Origin: Elusimicrobiales bacterium
GTDB lineage: Bacteria > Elusimicrobiota > Elusimicrobia > Elusimicrobiales > UBA9959
Assembly (NCBI GenBank): GCA_028713125.1
Contig: JAQTOU010000005.1
Span: 62,001 to 126,000, forward strand
Direction of reading: 5' to 3'
Length of the DNA: 64,000 nucleotides
The notes beneath the pieces were generated by a model. That model saw nothing but the letters and a program-made list of their open reading frames with translations, did no database searches and was not told the DNA's origin. Below, piece after piece: positions 1 through 9,037 of this stretch; within the stretch, counting starts at the first letter, position 1, and the number at the start of each line of letters is the position of its first letter. Both the position numbers and the translations under genes were made by a program.

Positions 1-852
1 TATCTCGTCCCAGCGCTTCAGGGCGTCGCCGATAGGGGAAAGCGGTTTGAGAAAAACATAAGGCAGCTTGAGGCGGGCGTATTCGTCCACTATTTCCCGG
101 GCCCTGCCGAGAGAGGCCCGCGTGACCGTCAGCAGAGCGCTCGGCCCGCCCGGAGGCTCCACCCCGCGCCGCTCCTGGAAGTATTTTATCCATTTCACCG
201 CGGCCGCGTGCGAGTCCCCGCCGGAAAATTTCCTGTTGGCGTTATGCAGGTCCGCCGGCCCGTCCAGGGAAGTGCAGAGGGAAATATCGTTCCCGATAAT
301 AAAATCGGCCTTCGCCTTGTCCATCAGGCTGAAATTCGAAACCAGCGCCAGGGCCAGGTCCTTCCCCGTCTTCTCCGCCTTTTTCCGCGCGTAAACCGCG
401 GTTTCCTTCAGCGCCGCCCAGTTCACAAGCGGCTCCCCGCCCTGGAACTCTATCGTCAGGCCTTTCACCGGCGCGCTGAAAGCCAGGTCCACCGCGCGGC
501 GGGCCGTCGCCGGGCTCATATTTCTGCCCGCGCCCGAACCGGCCTGGCAATAAACGCAGCTATGATTGCATTTCTCGGTCAGGACCATTATATGCAGCCC
601 CGGGCCCATGCGAAGGTATTCGTTTGAATCCCGCCACTCCGTAAAAATAGAATCGAAATCAAGGCGCGAGCGCAAAAGCCCCGCCCTCTGCAGCCCTTCA
701 AAACCCGCTCCGCTCTTAAGCTTCCCCTCGGAGAAAAGCCTGAACTCGGCCGGCTTAAGCAGCGCCCAGCCTCCCAGATCGCCGGTAACCAGCACCCCCG
801 CCTTAAGGCGGCGCCAGTTAAAATAAGCCGGAAGATCGAGCTGTTTTTTCAT
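1..852 (-). CDS. HxsB-like radical SAM/SPASM maturase (partial, 3' end outside window)
   Basis: The ATG lies at 852 on the minus strand and the frame stays open to position 1, giving 284 residues of an unfinished protein. A radical SAM cluster motif CNHSCVYC is at residues 95-102, preceded by GPGLHIMV and followed by the EFQGGEPL motif. A short variable N-terminal domain (residues 1-80) comes first. The same order and motifs recur in the full-length gene at 21484-22947, so the two are paralogues. This arrangement is typical of HxsB, the His-Xaa-Ser system maturase, which modifies a peptide substrate by radical chemistry. The C-terminal SPASM cluster domain should lie to the left of the window. 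The substrate is not visible. Seen: motifs and paralogy. Inferred: HxsB assignment. Confidence 0.8.
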   Translation of the reverse strand, partial: MKKQLDLPAYFNWRRLKAGVLVTGDLGGWALLKPAEFRLFSEGKLKSGAGFEGLQRAGLLRSRLDFDSIFTEWRDSNEYLRMGPGLHIMVLTEKCNHSCVYCQAGSGAGRNMSPATARRAVDLAFSAPVKGLTIEFQGGEPLVNWAALKETAVYARKKAEKTGKDLALALVSNFSLMDKAKADFIIGNDISLCTSLDGPADLHNANRKFSGGDSHAAAVKWIKYFQERRGVEPPGGPSALLTVTRASLGRAREIVDEYARLKLPYVFLKPLSPIGDALKRWDEI

Positions 853-923
853 TTTTTGAGTCTTGATATCATATAAAAATACCAGCCGCCGGGAGAAACT
901 TGGCCGGCACGCTAAGCCCTGGA

Positions 924-1050
924 GGTCGCCTGGCTGACCGGGTTAGCAAAACCCTCGGAGAGCCCGCCGGTTGCATAGCCCGGCGGGCGAACACGGAGTG
1001 AGGCCACGGTGTGGCCGAACGCGTTTTGCGTTCCGGTCAGCCAGGCGACC
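924..1050 (+). repeat. Multi-hairpin intergenic repeat, copy 1 (forward)
   Basis: An 18-nt arm (924-941) is the perfect reverse complement of 1033-1050. Inside lie GTTAGCAAAAC and GTTTTGCGTT, which form a second short stem after a small asymmetric internal loop. The interior holds a hairpin built from CCCGCCGG/CCGGCGGG and a second hairpin with the invariant CACGGTGTG. The 91-nt core matches copy 3 at all but one base, yet the outer arms are unrelated in sequence. It sits between the divergent genes ending at 852 and starting at 1140. Confidence 0.9.
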
Positions 1051-1063
1051 GAACCCCCGCTTC

Positions 1064-1093
1064 TTGACAATAGGACGGGGAAAGACATTTAAT
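1064..1093 (+). promoter_or_regulatory. Sigma-70-type promoter of ygeW
   Basis: TTGACA at 1064-1069 and TTTAAT at 1088-1093 are 18 nt apart. The predicted leader is about 40 nt and contains a GGAGA ribosome binding site before the ATG at 1140. The -35 box begins 13 nt after the end of repeat copy 1. Apart from that repeat and this promoter nothing else is visible in 853-1139. Confidence 0.6.
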
Positions 1094-1139
1094 TGGATAT
1101 TGCCCCAAGCATACGATTGAAAACATCTGGAGACAAAAA

Positions 1140-2330
1140 ATGCCCATCAATATCGAAAAATCCTTAGCTGAACTCGAGAAGCTCGGTGCCGACCTTTACG
1201 GCAAAGATTTCCTGCTCACCTGGGAAAAATCCGACAAAGAACTCAAATCCGTTTTCATCATAGCCGAGCTCCTCAAAGAGCTCCACGCAAAGAACGTCCC
1301 CCTTGATATGTTCAAGACCGGCCTCGCCGTCTCCAACTTCCGCGACAATTCCACCCGCACCCGCTTCTCCTTCGCCAGCGCCTGCAACCTCCTCGGCCTC
1401 GCCGTCCAGGACCTCGACGAGGGCAAAAGCCAGATAGCCCACGGCGAGACCGTGCGCGAGACCGCGAACATGATCTCCTTCCTCACCGAAGCCGTCGGCA
1501 TCCGCGACGACATGTTCATCGGCAAAGGCCACACCTACATGCAGGAAGTCGCCGAAGCCCTCGACGACGGCTACAAGAACGGCGTCCTGAACCAGCGCCC
1601 CGCCGTAGTCAACCTCCAGTGCGACCTCGACCACCCCACGCAGTCGATGTCCGACATGCTCTTCATCAAGAACCATTTCGGCGGCTTCGACAAGCTGAAG
1701 GGCAAGAAAATAGCCATGACCTGGGCCTACTCGCCGAGCTACGGCAAACCCCTCTCCGTCCCGCAGGGCGTCATCTGCCTTATGACCCGCTATGGCATGA
1801 ACGTAGAGCTCGCCCATCCCGAGGGCTACGACCTGCTCCCCGAGACCATCAAGGTCGCCGGCAACAACGCCAAAAAATCCGGCGGCTCCTTCAAGGTCTC
1901 CAACAGCATGGAGAGCGCTTTCAAGGACGCCGACATCGTCTATCCGAAGAGCTGGGCTCCGTTCAAAGTGATGGAGCGGCGCACCGCGCTGTATGAAAAG
2001 AACGACCAGCCGGGCCTCAAGGACCTGGAGAAAGAGTGCCTGGTCAATAACGCCAAATTCAAGAGCTGGGAATGCGACGAGGCCAAAATGAGGCTGACCA
2101 AGGGCGGCAAGGCCGTCTACATGCACTGCCTGCCCGCCGACATCACCGACGTCAGCTGCAAGGCCGGCGAGGTGAGCGCGAGCGTGTTCGAAAAGGCCCG
2201 CATCGGCACCTATAAGGAAGCCGGCTACAAGCCCTTCATCATCGCGGCCATGATAGCCGCCTGCACCAAAAAGAACCCGGCCAAAGTAATACAGTCGCTC
2301 TACAAGTCCGGCCGGAAACGCGTCCTGTAA
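1140..2330 (+). CDS. ygeW: Knotted carbamoyltransferase, YgeW family
   Basis: The protein has 396 residues, the same as E. coli YgeW. It belongs to the aspartate/ornithine carbamoyltransferase fold: the carbamoyl-phosphate loop reads STRTRFSF near residue 70, and HCLPAD near residue 335 matches the HCLP motif of this superfamily. The YgeW subgroup is found with purine/selenium-linked catabolic genes in other bacteria, and its true substrate is not settled. Here a second member of that gene set, ygeY, lies at 11441-12631 on the far side of the nitrogenase-like operon. A GGAGA site precedes the ATG by 7 nt. A perfect bidirectional terminator follows at 2363-2402. Family assignment is firm; the reaction is not. 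Confidence 0.88.
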   Translation: MPINIEKSLAELEKLGADLYGKDFLLTWEKSDKELKSVFIIAELLKELHAKNVPLDMFKTGLAVSNFRDNSTRTRFSFASACNLLGLAVQDLDEGKSQIAHGETVRETANMISFLTEAVGIRDDMFIGKGHTYMQEVAEALDDGYKNGVLNQRPAVVNLQCDLDHPTQSMSDMLFIKNHFGGFDKLKGKKIAMTWAYSPSYGKPLSVPQGVICLMTRYGMNVELAHPEGYDLLPETIKVAGNNAKKSGGSFKVSNSMESAFKDADIVYPKSWAPFKVMERRTALYEKNDQPGLKDLEKECLVNNAKFKSWECDEAKMRLTKGGKAVYMHCLPADITDVSCKAGEVSASVFEKARIGTYKEAGYKPFIIAAMIAACTKKNPAKVIQSLYKSGRKRVL

Positions 2331-2362
2331 TTTTAAGGACAGCGCCGGAACTGCCGGGAAAA

Positions 2363-2402
2363 AACCGCTCCCATGCAAGCCTCGGCGTGCATGGGAGCGG
2401 TT
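2363..2402. terminator. Bidirectional terminator between ygeW and the asparagine-synthetase-like gene
   Basis: A 14-bp perfect stem (2363-2376 with 2389-2402) encloses a 12-nt loop. A-rich sequence precedes it and T/A-rich sequence follows, so it can serve both convergent genes. Confidence 0.85.
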
Positions 2403-2426
2403 ATTTATTACGCCGCGCTCAGGCTT

Positions 2427-4199
2427 TTACCGCAGGTGCTCCCTGAGCCAGAGCTCCAGGTTCACGAAGCGCCAGAGCGCGGAGATGTCGGTGGTTTCCG
2501 GCGCGACGGCTGCCCGGAAAAGAGCGTCGAAATTATCAAGAACGGCCTTCTGGTTTATAAACCCGGCCGAATAAAATTTACGGCCGCCCAATACCGCTTT
2601 CATTTTACCCTTGTTCCGCGTTAGAAAATTTTTCCAGACCGCGATGGGCGCGGTTCCGCCGACCTTGATCTTTCTCCAGCAGACCTCTTTCGGCAGGATC
2701 CCGCTCATCGCCTCCCTCAGCAGGTATTTCGTCCAGCCATTATGGATCTTGTAGCAGGCCGGCAGCGAGAAAACATATTCCGCCACCCGGTGGTCCAGGA
2801 AGGGCCGGCGGTAGTTCACGGCGCCCCAGGGATTATATTCTCCGCCGAGGTTAAGCGTGTCCCGGAAAAGCGCTTCCTGCAGGTTCAGAGGCGGCCCCGG
2901 CCGCGGCTGTCGGCGCAGCCCTGCGTATTTCTTCGAAAAAGCCGGGGCCAGGGTTTCCTCCGGCAAAAAAGCGGATAATTGCGGCGCGCTGCACTGCGTC
3001 CGCAAGAAAGTCTTATAGAATTCCGGGCCGGTCTCTTTCCCCACCCCGAATTCCCGCAGGCGGCCCGCGTAAAGGGTCCTAAATTCTTTCATGAACCGCG
3101 GGAGGTCCCCGGCGCGCACTATCTGGTTGAGGTAAACGTTGAAATATTTCTCGGGATAGCCGGCAAGCAGCTCGTCCCCGCCGCCGCCGTCCAGGATGAA
3201 CTTCACGTTTTCCTGGCCGACTTTTTTCAGGAGCGGTATCCCGCCGAAAAAGGTGGTCATGTTCAGCGGCCTCTCGGCGGCCGAGACGACTTTCTTCACG
3301 TCCGCCCAGGACGCCTTCCCGGCCTCCTCCGGCCGGATACTGCAGGCGCCGAACCCCGCCGCGCGGGAAACGCTTTTTATATATTTCGCTTCCGCTTTCC
3401 AGGCGATACTGAAAGTTTTCAGCTTCTTCCTGCCGGCTTTAGTCCCCCCGAGCAGGCCGTCGGCCAGGCAGACGAGAGTGGACGAATCCATCCCGCCGGA
3501 AAGCGTGCAGCCCACCGGGTAGGGCGGAAGCAGCCTCGCCCGCAGGGAACTTTTCAAAAGCGCCAGGAATTCAGCCGAATGTTTTTTGAGCGCTTCTTTA
3601 TCGAAGCTGCCGATCTCCGGATTATAGCGCGGGCTGTAATATTTCTTTTTTACCAGCCCCGCTTCCCGCGACAGGAACAGGCAGCAGCCCGGCTGCAGCT
3701 GCCTGACCCCGCTGAAAAAAGTTCCCTCCCCGGAGCCGGAACGGTTATTAACAAGGTAGTCGAAAACGGCTTCAGGGTCTGCCTCTTTTTTCACGAAAGG
3801 GAAGCGGAGCAGGGGTTTCAGCTTCGAACCGAAAGCGAAGATCCCGCCGTCGAAATGATAATACAAACGTCTCAGCCCGAACCGGTCCCTGGAGCAGAAC
3901 AGCCGCTGTTTTTCCGCGTCCCAGACGGCGAAAGCCCATTCCCCGTTGAACTTTTCCTGGCAGGCCGCGCCCCAGCGGGCGTAGGCGCGCAGGACCAGCT
4001 CGCTCTCGAGCCCGGATCTGAAACTAAAGCCCGCCTTTTCAAGTTCGGCCCTTAATTCCCCGTAGTTATAGATCTCCCCGCTGTAGGCGATGCCGTTCCT
4101 CCCGCCCGGGTCTTCGAAAAAACCGGGGTCGCCCCCGCGCCCCGGCGCGCGGCGCAGCCGCGGGCGGGAGCGGGAACTTAATTTAAAAACTCCGATCAT
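2427..4199 (-). CDS. Asparagine synthetase-like protein lacking the glutaminase cysteine
   Basis: The protein has 590 residues. The C-terminal two thirds is a typical asparagine synthetase domain, with the ATP-pyrophosphatase loop SGGMDSS and a conserved DGGGGDELLAGYPEKY segment. The N-terminal class II amidotransferase domain is degenerate. It starts MIGVFK instead of MCGIxG, so the Cys2 nucleophile is missing, and the RGPDG and GHRRL segments are absent, although GEIYNYGELR is present. The enzyme may therefore use free ammonia or another nucleophile, or join amide or lactam bonds as in the beta-lactam synthetase branch. The start is fixed by AGGAAA 10 nt upstream of the ATG at 4199. No frameshift restoring a normal N-terminus was found upstream. 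The gene diverges from the next one. Confidence 0.85.
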   Translation of the reverse strand: MIGVFKLSSRSRPRLRRAPGRGGDPGFFEDPGGRNGIAYSGEIYNYGELRAELEKAGFSFRSGLESELVLRAYARWGAACQEKFNGEWAFAVWDAEKQRLFCSRDRFGLRRLYYHFDGGIFAFGSKLKPLLRFPFVKKEADPEAVFDYLVNNRSGSGEGTFFSGVRQLQPGCCLFLSREAGLVKKKYYSPRYNPEIGSFDKEALKKHSAEFLALLKSSLRARLLPPYPVGCTLSGGMDSSTLVCLADGLLGGTKAGRKKLKTFSIAWKAEAKYIKSVSRAAGFGACSIRPEEAGKASWADVKKVVSAAERPLNMTTFFGGIPLLKKVGQENVKFILDGGGGDELLAGYPEKYFNVYLNQIVRAGDLPRFMKEFRTLYAGRLREFGVGKETGPEFYKTFLRTQCSAPQLSAFLPEETLAPAFSKKYAGLRRQPRPGPPLNLQEALFRDTLNLGGEYNPWGAVNYRRPFLDHRVAEYVFSLPACYKIHNGWTKYLLREAMSGILPKEVCWRKIKVGGTAPIAVWKNFLTRNKGKMKAVLGGRKFYSAGFINQKAVLDNFDALFRAAVAPETTDISALWRFVNLELWLREHLR

Positions 4200-4382
4200 A
4201 AGATAAATTTCCTGGCGCGGGCGGATTCAGAATTAAACAATAAAAGCGCGCGCCTCGGCAAAGCGGGACGCCCGGCAGGCGCGAAGTTGCCAGGGGCGCC
4301 GGAAACATATAAAATTACCCCGATCGGCCGGCCGGGAGACATGCGTCGCACCGGCCGCCCGGCGCCAGGGACATCTCTAATT

Positions 4383-6473
4383 ATGAAACATTTACCGCTC
4401 TTAATTCCTGCTTTTATTTCCGCGCTTCTTTCTCTTCCACGGGCTCTTCCGGCGGGCCAGGACGCCGGCATGGACGATTATTACTGCAATGAAGTCAAAA
4501 AGCCTTTCTTTGCCGAGAAGGCCGGCCAAAAAGGCAGGATCGCGCTTCAAAGGAAGGACGCCCAGCCCGACAGTTTCCTGATGCCCAAACCGGCGGGGAC
4601 GAAAAGGGTGTTCGTCGTAGGAGAATCGGTGGCCGCCCTGCTCGGGCCCGGAATGGCCCTCTCCGGTAATAAGAATACCGTTGAAACTTTCCTCAACAAA
4701 GCCCTCGGGAGAAGTTCCGCCGGCGATAATACCGGGATAGAGATCATAAACTGCGGCATGGGCGGCTATGAGAGCTACAGGATCTTAGGCGTCCTGGAAG
4801 AAGCGCTTAAATACAGCCCGGACCTGCTGGTGGTGCTCAGCGGCAACAATGACACCAAGGAAGAATCCTGCCCCGGCCTGGAATGCGAACTGCGCCGGCG
4901 CAAATTCCGCCTCTTCGAAAAATATTTTTCGCTGAATAACACTCCCCGGGAGGCCAGGAAAAAAGCGTCCTTGAAAATGCACAAAGCCAGGCTTCTGGAC
5001 ATGGCCTCCGCCGCCAAAAAAGCCGGGGTCCCCGTAGTGTTCTGCACCCTCCCCGCCGCGGTCAAGGATATGCCGCCCCGGCAGCCCGCGCCCCTCGAAA
5101 GCAGGGATTTCGCCGGCGGCTACAGGCTTTTTTACGCTAAAAAGCCGGCCGAGGCTTTCGAAAAATTCAAGCTCGCCCTTGCCGCCGACCCGCGCGAGCC
5201 TTTCGCGAACTTTTACGCGGCCAGGGCCCTCGAGCAGCTTGGCCGGGAAAAAGAGGCGGCCGTCTATTATTCAAACGCGCTTAATTTCGACTCCGCCATG
5301 TCGCGGGCCGGCTGGGAGCGCAATGACCTGATCCGCCGCGCGGCCGGAGAGAAAGGCGCCTGCGTCGCCGACCTGGAAAAGCTTTTCCAGGGTATTTCTC
5401 CCGGCGGGCTTCCCGGTTTCGCCGAGTTCACCGACGGGATGCATTGGAACTTTCCCCATAATAAAGAAGTCTGGGAGGAAATTTTCCGCTCCGCCGGCCG
5501 CTGCGGGATTAAAGGCTTCGAAAAATTCACCGCCGGCAGCCCCTCGCAGTGGGCCGAAACCGCCCGCGAGACCGCCCTCAAGCGGCTCGGCTACGCTTTC
5601 TCCTGGCTGGACGAGAGAGACTTCAACGAAGCGAGCCTTGCGGAGCTGGCGCGCATTAAAAAGGAGCAGCCAGAACTGCTGGAGAAGGCCGGGGCCTCGC
5701 CGGAGCAGCTTGAGAAACTGCTCATCAATAACCTTTGGTCAGCCGACAGGATCAAGCATCTGAAAGATATATATCCTTTCTTCCTGGCGCATTTGGCCGA
5801 GACGGAAAGACGCGCCGGCAATTACGCCCGGGCTCTTTCCCTGGCCGACAAAGCTCTCTCGCTTAAGCCGGGCCACCCCCTGCTGAGGCTGGGCCGGGTC
5901 CAGGTCGTAGCCGACATGGGAGGAAAATCGGAAGAAGAATTTCTCGCTCTCTCCCGGGAGCGCTCGCTCAGCAGCAAGGCCGCGGCTCTGGCGGCGGCCT
6001 ACGGTTTCATGAACGCCTCCGCCCCCGCGCCCGCCCGGGGCGCTTCTTCCGGCGCTGAGCCGGCCTCGAAGGAAAACGCCAAATTGTCAAAGAAACTATC
6101 TGACCAGGCGGTCGAGAAGATCTTCGCGAAGGATTTCAAAGCCGCTGAAGAACTTTCCGGAAAGGCCCTGGAAAAGAATCCCTTCAACGCCGAGGCCCTG
6201 ATGGGCTTGTGCTACCTCCGCCAGAAGGACGGCAGAACAGAATTGGCCCTCGAGGCCTGCCAAAGGGCCTCTTCCTCGGTTTACCAGGATCCGGCCAATA
6301 AGATCCCTTCTCTTGAAATGCTGTCCTGCGACGCGGCTTTCGAAAGCTACAAGATCCTTAAGGGCCTCAACCGCGGCCCAGAAGCGGCCGCGGTGCTTGA
6401 GCAGTGCGTAAAAAGGGCTCCCGCCTCCTGGCCGGGCCTGGACGCGGCCAAGGCCGCCTTAAAAGCGCGCTAA
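4383..6473 (+). CDS. Exported SGNH-hydrolase/TPR protein
   Basis: The protein has 696 residues from the ATG at 4383, which begins a clear signal peptide (MKHLPLLIPAFISALL). An upstream in-frame ATG at 4287 would bury this signal and was rejected. SGNH-family blocks are visible: GES at residues 80-82 in place of GDS, GNND at 154-157 and DGMHW with D351 and H354. Helical TPR-like repeats lie at about 245-305, inside the hydrolase fold, and from about 490 to the end. Such proteins hydrolyse esters, often acyl groups on exported polymers, in the periplasm. A -10-like TATAAA lies at 4308-4313. The next gene starts 38 nt after the stop but has its own -10 hexamer. The substrate is unknown. Confidence 0.7.
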   Translation: MKHLPLLIPAFISALLSLPRALPAGQDAGMDDYYCNEVKKPFFAEKAGQKGRIALQRKDAQPDSFLMPKPAGTKRVFVVGESVAALLGPGMALSGNKNTVETFLNKALGRSSAGDNTGIEIINCGMGGYESYRILGVLEEALKYSPDLLVVLSGNNDTKEESCPGLECELRRRKFRLFEKYFSLNNTPREARKKASLKMHKARLLDMASAAKKAGVPVVFCTLPAAVKDMPPRQPAPLESRDFAGGYRLFYAKKPAEAFEKFKLALAADPREPFANFYAARALEQLGREKEAAVYYSNALNFDSAMSRAGWERNDLIRRAAGEKGACVADLEKLFQGISPGGLPGFAEFTDGMHWNFPHNKEVWEEIFRSAGRCGIKGFEKFTAGSPSQWAETARETALKRLGYAFSWLDERDFNEASLAELARIKKEQPELLEKAGASPEQLEKLLINNLWSADRIKHLKDIYPFFLAHLAETERRAGNYARALSLADKALSLKPGHPLLRLGRVQVVADMGGKSEEEFLALSRERSLSSKAAALAAAYGFMNASAPAPARGASSGAEPASKENAKLSKKLSDQAVEKIFAKDFKAAEELSGKALEKNPFNAEALMGLCYLRQKDGRTELALEACQRASSSVYQDPANKIPSLEMLSCDAAFESYKILKGLNRGPEAAAVLEQCVKRAPASWPGLDAAKAALKAR

Positions 6474-6499
6474 GCCCGGGCCCCGCGGTCCAATTGTTA

Positions 6500-6505
6500 T
6501 ATAAT
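6500..6505 (+). promoter_or_regulatory. -10 hexamer for a leaderless nifHD-like transcript
   Basis: TATAAT lies exactly 6 nt upstream of the ATG at 6512 and no Shine-Dalgarno sequence is present. The same spacing occurs before several other genes in the window, so transcription probably starts at the A of the start codon. Confidence 0.55.
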
Positions 6506-6511
6506 TACCCA

Positions 6512-9037
6512 ATGGAAAGCATAGTCTTTTTCGGGAAAGGCGGCATAGGCAAGAGCACCATCGCCGCAAATATTTCCGTCCTTTTCGCCGCGAAGGGCAA
6601 AAAGGTCCTGCATGTCGGCTGCGACCCGAAGATGGATTCCACGCTTTCGCTCATGGGCCGCCGCATCCGGCCTTTCAACGACCAGGGCGGTTCGGACGGG
6701 GACGCGCTGCGCCGGTCCCTCCACCGCTCAATAAAAGGAATTGACTGCATCGAGGCCGGCGGCCCGCAGGCCGGGGTCGGCTGCGCCGGCGCCGGCATCG
6801 GCGCTATGCTCGACGCTATCAAGGACTCGTCGCTGATAGAGAAAGAAGGCTACGACACCGTGGTCTTCGACGTACTCGGCGACGTGGTCTGCGGCGGTTT
6901 CGCCGCGCCGCTGCGCCGGGGCTTCGCCAGCAAAGCGATCCTCGTCGTCTCCGAGGAACTTCTCTCCCTTTACGCGGCTAACAATCTTATCTCGATGGTC
7001 AATAATTACGCCAGGAACGGGGTGTTCCTGGCCGGTCTGGCGGTCAACGCCAAAGACAAGGCCGCCGTCAGGCTGGCGCACGATTTCGCGCGTGCCGCGA
7101 ATACCCGGGTGCTCGGCGTTATCCCGCGGGACGCCGCGGTCACCAGGGCGGAAAAAGCCCGCAAGCCGGTGGTCGCGCTCGAACCGCGCAGCGAAGCGGC
7201 CAGAAGCCTGGCGCGCCTCGCGAACGAGATAGCCTCGGCCCGCGTCCCCTCCTCGCCGCCCAGGATGCTTGGCCCGGCCGAGTTCGAAGCTTTCATGGAC
7301 GACAGACCGGTCAAACCTGCGACCAAGGGCGACAAGCCCGCCGCCGTACACGCCGCCAGGAAAAATTCCATCGCTCCCTCCGCCCTCCTCGAAAAATCCG
7401 GGTTCAGCATGACCGGCGTCACCGGGGGGCAGGTGGTCTGTTCCTGGAAAGGCGGCGGAACTACTTTCAGGCTTTTCATCGCCCCGGAGTCCGACGCCCG
7501 GCCGGGAATGTCCGCCGTGGGCAACTGGGCTTTCTGCTTCCTTCCGGGCGAAGAGCCCCCGCCCGACATTTCCCGCGAGGGCTTCAACGCCGCGCTGAAA
7601 GAGATCTCCGGCCTGCGCTTCGACGATTTCATCTCGGCCTTCAGCGGCAAGCTCGACTTTTACTCGAACGTCGACTCTTTCGGGAAGACCTCATCCCACC
7701 CGCTCCTGCCCGACAGCGACAAGCCGGAAGAGCCCTATATCGGCTTCGGCCAGTGGCAGCGCTTCCTCTTTTCCGACAGCTCCGGGATCTGCGTGCCCCC
7801 CGGCTCCGTGATGGTGGAGCACGGCGATAACGAGTGCCGCTTCAGCAGCTGCTCCCAGACCCCGCTGAGCACTTTCCAGAAGATAGCCGGGCTGGCCAAC
7901 GATTCCACCCCCTCCCTCGGGCCCCTACTGCCGAAAGAGGACCACATGATCGTCAACACCGATTTCCTGTACGAGGACGCGGTCAAAGGCGACGAGAAAA
8001 AGATAGCCGACACGCTGGCCGCGGCGGCCGCGCGCACCGGCGCCGGCGGCCTGGTGGAATTTTACAGCGGCTGCTCCCCCCTCATCCTTGCGAGCGACGT
8101 CTCCTCGTTCAGCGACAAGGCCGCCCGCGACCTGGGCGTGGAAGTGCTGCGGGAGAACTTCAACAGCTTTTATACACAGACGCCGGAGAAAGTGCGGGCC
8201 CGCTCCGCTTTCGTGGCCCGCAGGCTGAAGGCGCTCGGGCGCGTGAAGCCGGCGCAGGACGTGAACCTGATAAATTTCGGCAGCTCGCGCGAGCCGCTTA
8301 CCGCCCTGCTGGCCGCCAAAGGCCTGGCCGTGAAGGACTGGGACACGGAGTTCTACAAAGATATCGCCTCCTCGCGGCTGCAGGTCCTGTCTTCCGCCGA
8401 CCCGGTTCTGACCGGGGCTTTCGACAAATTGAAAATTAAATGGGTGGCGCCGGCGGCCCCCTACGGTTTCGTCGCCACCAACTCCTGGCTGCGAACCCTG
8501 TTCGCCGCCCTGGGCAGGAAAAGCCCTCCCGAAGGCTTCGGCCCCTCCGAAAAAGAGTCGGCCGCCCACGCCGCGGCGGCAAAAAAGCTTTCCCGCTTCG
8601 CCGCCGGCTTCGTGGCCTCGCCCGGTGAGTTCGGCATGCTGGAAGGAACCTGGGCCGTCTCCGGAGTTCCGCTTATCTCTTTTCTTTCCGAGGCCGGCCT
8701 GGCCCTCAGGCTTTTCGTCCACGCCGCGGGGCCCGAAGTAAAAGCCCTCGCTAAAACCGAGGCCGCCGCCCTGGCCGCCAAAACGGGGACGAAGCCGCGG
8801 CTGGCTTTCTTCGACAGCCCCGGCGCGCTTTTAAAGACGCTGGCCGACGACCGCGCCCTCCGCCTCGTCTACTCGGACATACCCCTCGACCCCCGGCTCT
8901 CGGCAGCCGGGAAGAACTCTTTTTCCGTGGCGGTCTGCGAGCCAGGCTACGAGGGCGCCCTGGAAACCCTGCGCAGGCTGGCGCAGCTTTGCGATTGGGA
9001 TTTCAATGAAAGATATTACCTCACAAAAAGCGTTTGA
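6512..9037 (+). CDS. Nitrogenase-like fusion: NifH-type iron protein joined to NifD-type component
   Basis: The protein has 841 residues. Residues 1-245 are a NifH/BchL-type ATPase with P-loop GKGGIGKST (8-16), VGCDPKMDST (35-44), and both 4Fe-4S cysteines, Cys91 in GVGCAGAG and Cys127 in DVVCGG. The residue matching NifH Arg100, the ADP-ribosylation site in CAGRG, is Ala. A linker and unrecognised segment (about 246-405) follows. Then comes a nitrogenase component 1-like region with Cys442, Cys447 and Cys521 (SGCSPLI, matching the P-cluster cysteine loop of NifD). Known relatives reduce N2, chlorophyll or F430 precursors, or thioethers; the substrate here cannot be read from sequence. H-D fusion is unusual because H must dock and release. 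The upstream in-frame ATG at 6404 lies inside the previous gene and was rejected. The gene overlaps the NifK-like gene by 32 nt. Confidence 0.85.
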   Translation: MESIVFFGKGGIGKSTIAANISVLFAAKGKKVLHVGCDPKMDSTLSLMGRRIRPFNDQGGSDGDALRRSLHRSIKGIDCIEAGGPQAGVGCAGAGIGAMLDAIKDSSLIEKEGYDTVVFDVLGDVVCGGFAAPLRRGFASKAILVVSEELLSLYAANNLISMVNNYARNGVFLAGLAVNAKDKAAVRLAHDFARAANTRVLGVIPRDAAVTRAEKARKPVVALEPRSEAARSLARLANEIASARVPSSPPRMLGPAEFEAFMDDRPVKPATKGDKPAAVHAARKNSIAPSALLEKSGFSMTGVTGGQVVCSWKGGGTTFRLFIAPESDARPGMSAVGNWAFCFLPGEEPPPDISREGFNAALKEISGLRFDDFISAFSGKLDFYSNVDSFGKTSSHPLLPDSDKPEEPYIGFGQWQRFLFSDSSGICVPPGSVMVEHGDNECRFSSCSQTPLSTFQKIAGLANDSTPSLGPLLPKEDHMIVNTDFLYEDAVKGDEKKIADTLAAAAARTGAGGLVEFYSGCSPLILASDVSSFSDKAARDLGVEVLRENFNSFYTQTPEKVRARSAFVARRLKALGRVKPAQDVNLINFGSSREPLTALLAAKGLAVKDWDTEFYKDIASSRLQVLSSADPVLTGAFDKLKIKWVAPAAPYGFVATNSWLRTLFAALGRKSPPEGFGPSEKESAAHAAAAKKLSRFAAGFVASPGEFGMLEGTWAVSGVPLISFLSEAGLALRLFVHAAGPEVKALAKTEAAALAAKTGTKPRLAFFDSPGALLKTLADDRALRLVYSDIPLDPRLSAAGKNSFSVAVCEPGYEGALETLRRLAQLCDWDFNERYYLTKSV

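Noticed and set aside
924-1050. Integron attC site
   Set aside because: The arms lack the RYYYAAC and GTTRRRY core boxes, no integrase is present, and the variable part is in the outer stem instead of the loop.
1164-2378. 404-codon open frame antisense to ygeW
   Set aside because: It mirrors the codon bias of the GC-rich gene on the other strand and has no recognisable motif. The same holds for long antisense frames opposite ygeY, lpxC, msbA and the thiolase gene.
4196-4471. Hidden N-terminus of the asparagine-synthetase-like protein in another frame upstream
   Set aside because: The open frame there shows no amidotransferase motif, and the ATG at 4199 has its own ribosome site.
9006-9037. 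Frameshift joining the HD fusion and K-like gene into one protein
   Set aside because: Both genes have intact termini, and a 32-nt overlap with a normal ATG is better explained by translational coupling.
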